From contig JAUWYK010000068.1 of the NCBI GenBank assembly GCA_030615865.1, positions 1 through 10,137 of the forward strand: a stretch of DNA of 10,137 nt. Reading direction: 5' to 3'. The notes beneath the pieces were generated by a model. That model did not search any database, was not told where the DNA came from, and saw only the letters and a program-made list of their open reading frames with translations. This document shows, one piece after another, positions 5,453 through 10,137 of the stretch. Position numbers and translations under genes: made by a program. How positions within the stretch are numbered: the stretch's first letter is position 1; the number at the start of each line of letters is the position of its first letter. Source of the stretch: Dehalococcoidia bacterium. GTDB taxonomy: Bacteria; Chloroflexota; Dehalococcoidia; Dehalococcoidales; JAUWYK01.

Positions 5453-5491
5453 AAACAGGATCGAGAGACTAGCTCTCGATCCTGTTTTTTT
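5453..5491 (+). terminator. Strong intrinsic terminator
   Basis: AAACAGGATCGAGAG (5453-5467) pairs perfectly with 5473-5487 across the 5-nt loop ACTAG, and seven T (5485-5491) follow. It ends plus-strand transcription from the element block. The opposite strand has a shorter T-tract, so some bidirectional action is possible. Confidence 0.93.
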
Positions 5492-5576
5492 ATCCTCAAT
5501 CACACAAAATAAGCTAATGTTGGATGTTGAACATTCTGGACGATTGTTCAATGAGTTTGCTCCTTCTTCTCAGATG

Positions 5577-5622
5577 GTTGCCGCTCTCCTATGAAAGGCA
5601 ATTCTTTCAGGAGAGCGGCAAC
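5577..5622. repeat. Long hairpin (14 + 5 bp)
   Basis: GTTGCCGCTCTCCT (5577-5590) pairs with AGGAGAGCGGCAAC (5609-5622). After an AT bulge, GAAAG (5593-5597) pairs with CTTTC (5604-5608) around loop GCAATT. Pairing extends outward past a one-base bulge. No T-run follows on either strand. This resembles a mobile palindromic unit or an mRNA 3'-end stabiliser for the minus-strand permease fragment. Confidence 0.7.
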
Positions 5623-5635
5623 ATCCACCTAGTTA

Positions 5636-5680
5636 AGTGGAGTACAGACCTGATGAGTCTAAGTAGAGCACCACTCCACT
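5636..5680. repeat. 8-bp inverted repeat with nested hairpin
   Basis: AGTGGAGT (5636-5643) pairs with ACTCCACT (5673-5680). AGAC/GTCT forms a small stem inside. It directly follows the longer hairpin. Confidence 0.45.
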
Positions 5681-5685
5681 GCAAT

Positions 5686-5709
5686 ATGGATAGGAGCAGC
5701 TCCCTCCAT
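5686..5709. repeat. Short hairpin before the permease stop codon
   Basis: ATGGA (5686-5690) and GGAGC (5693-5697) pair with GCTCC (5699-5703) and TCCAT (5705-5709), with small internal bulges. It is the third hairpin in 135 bp and lies just downstream of the minus-strand stop at 5713. Confidence 0.4.
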
Positions 5710-5712
5710 GGG

Positions 5713-6366
5713 TTACCTCATCTTGCCTGGCAGCCACAGTATTATTTCGGGAAAGGCAATAAGCAATGCCATCACTATCAAGTCACATCCCAGGAAGGGC
5801 AAACCAGCTTTATATACGTCTCCTATCGTGGTATCGGGTGGGGCAACCCCTTTCATGGTAAACAGGGACAAGCCAAATGGTGGTGTTGTGTTTGCCATTT
5901 CCATATTTAGGAGGTATATTACTGCGAACCATACCCGGTCAAAGCCCAGCGCATGGACAACGGGCATAAATAGCGGGAAGGTGATCATTATTATAGCGCT
6001 CGCGCCAATAAACATGCCCAGCATCAGTACTACAACCTGCGTAGCTATGATGATGAGGATGGGCGCTAGAGGCAAGCTCAGGGCAAGTTCAACCAAGCCT
6101 TCGGTGGCACCACTAAAGGCCAGGAGTTGGCTAAAGGCCTTTGCTGCCGCTATTATCATGAGCAGCATGCCTACAGTCAGAATGGTACCGGCAAGGGCTT
6201 TCTTCACTACCTGACAATTCAGCCTCCCATGGGCGGCAGCTAGAATGAAGGTGCCAAGGGCACCCGTGGCTGCCGCCTCGCTCGGGGTAGTGATACCCAT
6301 CTGGCATATGCTGGTGCGGTATGCAGGAAGAGGGGCTATGCCTTCATCAGGAATGGGTAAGCCCAA
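5713..6366 (-). pseudogene. TRAP transporter large permease (DctM-like), C-terminal half only
   Basis: About 217 residues match the C-terminal half of the ~430-residue TRAP large permease, the sodium-driven membrane subunit that imports carboxylates delivered by a binding protein. GITTPSEAAATGALG is the family's conserved loop. Hydrophobic helices follow (ILTVGMLLMIIAAA, PILIIIATQVVVLML, IIMITFPLFMPVVH, LIVMALLIAFPEIIL) together with NMEMANTTPPFG. The 3' end is intact (TAA 5713-5715), but the N-terminal helices are missing. The frame stays open only to ~6411, where TAA and TAG follow, and has no convincing start or binding site. No small permease or binding-protein gene is nearby. It is a 5'-truncated remnant, cut near 6340-6410, and unlikely to transport anything. 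Confidence 0.85.
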
Positions 6367-6425
6367 GGATTCTTGAAAAACCGATCGCTTTGATGATGGG
6401 AGATATTTGACTTACTATCTGGCAC

Positions 6426-6434
6426 TTATCCACA
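6426..6434 (+). other. Single DnaA-box match
   Basis: TTATCCACA matches the DnaA consensus TTATNCACA exactly. I see no second box or AT-rich unwinding repeats, so an origin is not supported; it may be chance. Confidence 0.2.
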
Positions 6435-6471
6435 ACTGGCTGATAATCGAAACGATGCATAACGTGAAACC

Positions 6472-6501
6472 TTGCCTAATATAGGTTATGGGGAATATAA
6501 T
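6472..6501 (+). promoter_or_regulatory. Predicted promoter for the broken XRE gene
   Basis: TTGCCT (6472-6477) and TATAAT (6496-6501) are separated by 18 nt. The spacer contains the small palindrome CCTAATATAGG. Transcription from here would enter the pseudogene and then the polysaccharide genes. Confidence 0.4.
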
Positions 6502-6508
6502 AAGATAA

Positions 6509-6670
6509 GTTAAGGAAAAAGTAAAGGAAGTGCGAAAGAAAAAAGGCTGGACACAGGAGGATTTAGGATAGGAAATAGGTGTTAGCTTCTCCACAATTCA
6601 GCGCTGGGAGAAAAAGCCAGCAAGCCTACTAAAGTTCATCCAAGAGGCTGGAATTGATTATGGGTATTGA
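6509..6670 (+). pseudogene. Broken XRE-family helix-turn-helix gene
   Basis: The frame reads VKEVRKKKGWTQEDLG, then a TAG (6569-6571), then EIGVSFSTIQRWEKKPASLL and KFIQEAGIDYGY before TGA at 6668-6670. The two halves form one recognisable Cro/C1-type helix-turn-helix split by the amber codon. The usual GKSKPSP-like loop after RWE is shortened, and there is no proper start codon (the frame opens just after a TAA at ~6506). A degraded regulator is the simplest reading. A genome that recodes UAG would keep the frame open but would still lack a start. It resembles the XRE gene at 655 in fold but not in close sequence. Confidence 0.7.
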
Positions 6671-6729
6671 ACACCGTGGGATATACTAATGAAACTCTTG
6701 ACGAGAATCGTGGTGAAGGAGCCTTAAGA

Positions 6730-6933
6730 ATGGTTTTTCAAATGTCTGCCTCACAGATACAGGATAGTGTCAGGTCAGGCAAAATCAAAATCGCAATTAT
6801 CGGTCTGGGGCAGGTAGGTTTACCACTAGCCCTTCATTTCGTTAAAGAAGGGGCATTTGTTTTTGGTGTTGATATAGATAACAAAATACATCAGCTGGTA
6901 TTTACGGAGATGAACCATGCCCGAGCCGACTAA
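6730..6933 (+). pseudogene. Nucleotide-sugar dehydrogenase, N-terminal stump
   Basis: Sixty-seven residues from the ATG at 6730 (AAGGAG upstream) to a TAA at 6931-6933. KIAIIGLGQVGLPLALHF is the NAD-binding Rossmann motif of the UDP-glucose/UDP-ManNAc dehydrogenase family, followed by VFGVDIDNKIHQLV. Homology ends near 6899, where the family would continue with the N-x-G-x-S-P-I-x-E region. The substrate-binding and catalytic-Cys domains, over 350 residues, are absent. The last residues overlap the start of the next gene in another frame, so a deletion fused this stump to the glycosyltransferase's translation start. Next to a UDP-GlcNAc 2-epimerase, the original enzyme was plausibly a WecC/TviB-type dehydrogenase making a UDP-uronic acid. 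Confidence 0.8.
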
Positions 6934-7837
6934 GGTGCCCCAACCGAAGATCATCGCTGCTATTCCCTGCTACAATGAGGAGCGGTTCATTGGAAGCGTA
7001 GTCCTCAAAGCCAAGAGATTCGTAGACCAAGTCATAGTAATCGATGATGGCTCCACTGATGGGACTGCCATGATTGCTGAGGCAGCCGGTGCCCTGGTGA
7101 TAAGGCATGAGGTTAATGAGGGTAAAGGTATAGCTATGAATACTGCCTTTCAATGGGCGAAGGAATCTGGTGTCCAAGCGATGGTGATGCTTGATGGGGA
7201 TGGTCAGCACAAGCCAGCGCACATCCCAGCTGTTCTTGATCCTGTACTAGCAGGTAAAGCTGATGTAGCCGCCGGCAGCCGTTTCCTTAGCGTTAAAAGT
7301 GATATCCCAGGCTACCGCACCATAGGGCAGCGCATCCTTACCTTTGTCACTAACCTGGGCTCAGGGGTAAAACTCAGTGACACCCAGAGTGGCTTCAAGG
7401 CTTTTTCACGCAAGTCAATCGAAACGCTGTCGTTCACGCAAAGAGGAGTGGGCGATGTGGAAAGCGAGATGCAATTCTTGATAAAGGAGAATGACCTCAG
7501 CTTGGCGGAGGTTCCAATAACTGCCAATTATGATGAGAAGGCAAAAAGGAACCCTTTGGCTCAAGGAATGAAGAACATGAATGCCCTGCTGAATATGATC
7601 GCTGAGAGACGTCCCTTGCTCTTTTTTGGACTGTCTGGCTTCGCCCTAACAGTGATTGGCTTGGCTGTCGGGGCTAGAGTACTCCTTACTTGGACCACCA
7701 GCGGAGGAATAGCCACTGGCACTGCCCTGATATCAGTTCTATTACTCATTGTTGGAGTGTTCAGCATGTTCACCAGCCTGATATTAAATGTAATGAAACA
7801 CCTGATACTAGATGCAATAAGAAAGGAGAAGAGCTAA
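6917..7837 (+). CDS. Family 2 glycosyltransferase with C-terminal membrane anchor
   Basis: A 306-residue protein of the dolichol-phosphate-mannose-synthase-like GT2 group. The GT-A domain has the N-terminal IPCYNEE, IDDGSTDGT (42-50) for nucleotide binding, and LDGDGQH (92-98) with the DxD metal site. DTQSGFKAFSR and the GVGDVESEM segment follow. Two membrane segments lie at ~229-257 and ~266-297. It probably transfers a sugar from a nucleotide donor to a polyprenyl-phosphate or lipid-linked acceptor on the cytoplasmic face of the membrane. The ATG at 6917 follows GGAG (6907-6910). It overlaps the dehydrogenase stump by 17 nt. The catalytic domain is full length, so it looks functional despite the truncated neighbour. 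The donor sugar cannot be read from sequence. Confidence 0.9.
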   Translation: MPEPTKVPQPKIIAAIPCYNEERFIGSVVLKAKRFVDQVIVIDDGSTDGTAMIAEAAGALVIRHEVNEGKGIAMNTAFQWAKESGVQAMVMLDGDGQHKPAHIPAVLDPVLAGKADVAAGSRFLSVKSDIPGYRTIGQRILTFVTNLGSGVKLSDTQSGFKAFSRKSIETLSFTQRGVGDVESEMQFLIKENDLSLAEVPITANYDEKAKRNPLAQGMKNMNALLNMIAERRPLLFFGLSGFALTVIGLAVGARVLLTWTTSGGIATGTALISVLLLIVGVFSMFTSLILNVMKHLILDAIRKEKS

Positions 7838-7912
7838 TCTGCACAGGGTTCAGGGCGAAGTTTGTTCCTTGTGGACCAGCGATTCTTACCTTTCAGCCAA
7901 AGAGGGAAACGG

Positions 7913-9106
7913 GTGGAAATCTTAATAACCTCCGTCGTTGATTTAACAAAGACATCACATAATAGACTACATGAGTTCATTAGACACTTGTCCCGAAATC
8001 ACAGCATTACTGTTTTGAGCATCAATGACTGGTGGAAAACCAGCCAGACTGATGTCAGCCAATATCAGCTAGGGGTTGAAGACATACTAAAGGGCATTGA
8101 CATCAGGTACTTCACTGCTCGCAAACTCAGTCCCTACTTGCAGGAAGTATTCTCAATTGTAAATCTGAATAGAATCCTGAAGGAAATTGATTATACCAGG
8201 TTTGATGTTCACTTAAACTATAATACCCTTGTATCTGGTTACTATGTAGCCAGGAAATTGAAATCTGCCGGAATAAACACGGTTTATGATATTGCCGATG
8301 ATTTGCCTCAGATGATAAGAAACTCACCACAAATACCCTCTGTGCTAAGACCCCTGGGCAAACTGGTTGGCACAACTATGGTTAATAGAAATATCAAAAT
8401 CTCCAGCAAGGTAGCCTGTATTACTGATTCCTTGCGAGACTCCTACCACGTTCCCCAGGACAAATTAAAGCTTATCCCCAATGGTGTTGATACCGAGTTA
8501 TTCAACAGCTATCCATCGTGGGGACTAAGACAGAGGTTAGGCATTGAGTCAGATTTTGTAGTTGGCTATGTTGGTATATTACGGGAGTGGGTTGACTTTG
8601 AACCTGTTTTTGCTGCAATAGAACACATTAGCCGAGATAGGCATAATGTGAAGGTGCTAATTGTGGGTGAAGAGGGTGGCATAACCAAGGTCGAGAATTT
8701 GGCTAGGAAATATCAAATGTTAGAAAGTGTAATATTCACTGGGACTGTTCCCTATACCAAGGTGCCAGAATATATTTCCGGCATGGATGTTTGTTTGATT
8801 CCATTCAAGGCTAATGCACTCTCTCATAGTGCCTTACCGTTAAAGCTGTTTGAGTATATGGCCTGTGAGAAACCAGTTATTTGCAGCAGGCTTACCGGCG
8901 TTACCCAGGCAGTTACAGATGGGGTGCTATACGCCTCTAATGAAGAGGAATACCGGTGGAATCTAGTGACACTATATAATGATAGAGAACTCAGAGATAA
9001 AATGGGGCGAAGGGGAAGAGATTTTGTAGAACAAAGCTATAGCTGGGCAAGCATTGGTTCAAAGCTAGAAACAGCACTCGATGAAGCTAGAGGAGTTGTA
9101 AGATAA
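7913..9106 (+). CDS. GT4-like glycosyltransferase
   Basis: A 397-residue GT-B glycosyltransferase. The N-terminal acceptor domain starts EILITSVVDL. The C-terminal donor domain contains KLIPNGVDTELF (~185-196), VVGYVGILREW, VIFTGTVPY, DVCLIPF and the E-x7-E-like KLFEYMACEKPVI (~309-321). It should transfer a sugar from a nucleotide donor during glycan assembly. I chose GTG 7913 because AGAGGG lies 6 nt upstream and the translation then begins as these enzymes usually do. The longer start at TTG 7862 adds 17 unlikely residues. It follows the GT2 gene by 75 nt and overlaps the epimerase start, consistent with one operon. The acceptor and donor are unknown. Confidence 0.88.
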   Translation: MEILITSVVDLTKTSHNRLHEFIRHLSRNHSITVLSINDWWKTSQTDVSQYQLGVEDILKGIDIRYFTARKLSPYLQEVFSIVNLNRILKEIDYTRFDVHLNYNTLVSGYYVARKLKSAGINTVYDIADDLPQMIRNSPQIPSVLRPLGKLVGTTMVNRNIKISSKVACITDSLRDSYHVPQDKLKLIPNGVDTELFNSYPSWGLRQRLGIESDFVVGYVGILREWVDFEPVFAAIEHISRDRHNVKVLIVGEEGGITKVENLARKYQMLESVIFTGTVPYTKVPEYISGMDVCLIPFKANALSHSALPLKLFEYMACEKPVICSRLTGVTQAVTDGVLYASNEEEYRWNLVTLYNDRELRDKMGRRGRDFVEQSYSWASIGSKLETALDEARGVVR

Positions 9107-10137
9107 AAATAGTCATAGTAGTTGGAACACGGCCGGAGATCATAAAGATGTCTCCAGTAATAATGGAGTGCCATAAGCAGGGCTTGGACTACTTTATCCT
9201 GCACAGTGGGCAGCACTACTCATATGAGTTAGACCGAGTATTTTTTACTGAGCTAGGTCTCCCTGAAGCGAAGTATCATCTGGATGTTGGCTCCGGCTCT
9301 CAGGGGGAGCAGACGGGGAAGATATTGGTTGGCGCAGAGAGAATTCTTGTATCGGAGAGACCTGACATTGTTCTGGTTGAAGGTGATACCAACACTGTAT
9401 TAGCCGCTGCCCTTGCCGCAGCTAAGCTGCATATTAAAGTGGGTCACATCGAAGCTGGGCTACGCTCCGGTGATAGAAGTATGCCTGAAGAGATTAACCG
9501 CTGTCTAACTGACCATATATCCGACTATCTATTCGCCCCCACTGAGAAATCAAGACAAAATTTACTAGCAGAAGGTATTACCGCAGACAAGGTTTTCGTT
9601 ACCGGCAACACCATTGTCGACGCCATTTATCGCGGCCTGGATATTTTGTATGGTAAGTCAGATATCTTGAGCAAGCTAAATCTGAAGAGAAAAGAATATT
9701 TTGTAGTTACGGCACACAGGGAAGAAAACGTTGATGTAAAGCCAAGATTGGAAGGAATACTTGGTGGCCTAGAGTTGGCATACAACAAGCACCACTTACC
9801 AATAATATTCCCCATCCACCCCAGAACTCGGAAAAGGCTTGCCGAATTTAAATTGGAAACGCCGCGTGGTGTTGAACTTATCACACCACTGGGATTCCTC
9901 GAATTCTTACAGTTAGAGGAGAATGCCAAGCTAATCCTAACCGACTCGGGCGGGGTTCAGGAGGAAGCCTGTATATTAAATGTTCCATGCGTAACACTAC
10001 GTGATAACACTGAAAGGCCAGAGACTATAGAAGTTGGTTCAAATATCCTGGCTGGTACTTCACCGAGCAAGATAGTTGAATGCTTGGAGATAATGCTCGG
10101 CAGAGAGAATGACTGGCAACATCCATTCGGTGATGGT
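9103..10137 (+). CDS. wecB: UDP-N-acetylglucosamine 2-epimerase, non-hydrolysing (3' end outside window)
   Basis: 345 codons are visible, about 90-95% of the usual ~370. The enzyme interconverts UDP-GlcNAc and UDP-ManNAc in the cytoplasm, supplying ManNAc or ManNAcA for surface polysaccharide. Motifs: VVGTRPEIIK, EGDTNT, GHIEAGLRSGD, MPEEINR, TAHREENV, and TDSGGVQEEA in the UDP-binding domain. Counting from ATA at 9103, the family residues fall at Arg10, Lys15, Asp95 and Glu117, as in E. coli WecB. No ATG, GTG or TTG fits: an in-frame TAG lies at 9088-9090, the first ATG is inside the conserved GTRPEIIKM, and AGGAG (9091-9095) sits 7 nt before the ATA. So either ATA is the start, or a former ATGA start/stop overlap mutated or was misread as ATAA. 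It overlaps the GT4 gene by 4 nt. Confidence 0.9.
   Translation, partial: MKIVIVVGTRPEIIKMSPVIMECHKQGLDYFILHSGQHYSYELDRVFFTELGLPEAKYHLDVGSGSQGEQTGKILVGAERILVSERPDIVLVEGDTNTVLAAALAAAKLHIKVGHIEAGLRSGDRSMPEEINRCLTDHISDYLFAPTEKSRQNLLAEGITADKVFVTGNTIVDAIYRGLDILYGKSDILSKLNLKRKEYFVVTAHREENVDVKPRLEGILGGLELAYNKHHLPIIFPIHPRTRKRLAEFKLETPRGVELITPLGFLEFLQLEENAKLILTDSGGVQEEACILNVPCVTLRDNTERPETIEVGSNILAGTSPSKIVECLEIMLGRENDWQHPFGDG

Noticed and set aside
1609..5491. Second attachment site for the element
   Set aside because: Partial matches such as ATTCGAATTT (3319-3328) and CAGGGAC near 5864 are too short and lack the rest of the tRNA end.
5524..6214. Plus-strand frames across the permease region
   Set aside because: They are antisense to a clear TRAP permease match on the minus strand and include the hairpins.
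6426..6434. Replication origin based on a DnaA box
   Set aside because: There is only one box, no unwinding repeats and no replication gene nearby.
9627..9929. 100-codon minus-strand frame
   Set aside because: It is antisense to the strongly conserved epimerase.
1..10137. CRISPR array, riboswitch of a known class or rRNA
   Set aside because: No regularly spaced repeats and no recognisable class-defining motifs were seen.

Overview
The window is bacterial. It has sigma70-type promoters, strong Shine-Dalgarno sites, a classic intrinsic terminator and a tRNA gene without an encoded CCA. Base composition is near-even by eye. The XRE regulator, with a C-terminal helical domain after an LAGY-type segment, and the mix of genes fit an uncultured Chloroflexota/Dehalococcoidia-like bacterium. 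That placement is a weak inference; no marker gene is present.

Left part (1-1500): a 71-residue zinc-ribbon protein on the minus strand is divergent from a plus-strand unit. The unit has a strong promoter (TTGACA-17-TATTAT), an XRE helix-turn-helix regulator (655-1029), a second frame that repeats the regulator's C-terminal domain (up to 1231), a structured 75-nt inverted repeat (1225-1299) and a 45-residue gene built on internal repeats (1363-1500).

Middle (1537-5491): tRNA-Arg(UCU) is followed by a tyrosine recombinase with its full catalytic set. This is the usual left edge of an integrative element. Behind it lies cargo I do not recognise: a 193-residue zinc-ribbon protein (minus), a 49-residue protein overlapping a 424-residue coiled-coil/proline-rich protein, a winged-helix regulator with a 20-bp palindrome over its start, and a 42-residue double-CxxC protein (minus). 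A strong terminator (5453-5491) closes the block. The second attachment site is not in the window.

Decay zone (5577-6933): three hairpins, then the C-terminal half of a TRAP-type large permease (minus), an XRE gene with an in-frame amber codon, and the first ~60 residues of a nucleotide-sugar dehydrogenase. Three broken genes in 1.2 kb mark recombination or deletion junctions, possibly the old right edge of the element.

Right part (6730-10137): a surface-polysaccharide locus on the plus strand. It holds the dehydrogenase stump, a membrane-anchored family-2 glycosyltransferase, a GT4-like glycosyltransferase and a UDP-GlcNAc 2-epimerase that runs off the window and appears to start at ATA. 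The epimerase makes UDP-ManNAc and the broken dehydrogenase would have oxidised a UDP-sugar (plausibly UDP-ManNAc to UDP-ManNAcA). The two transferases would assemble the glycan. The epimerase is intact as far as seen, while the dehydrogenase is dead here.
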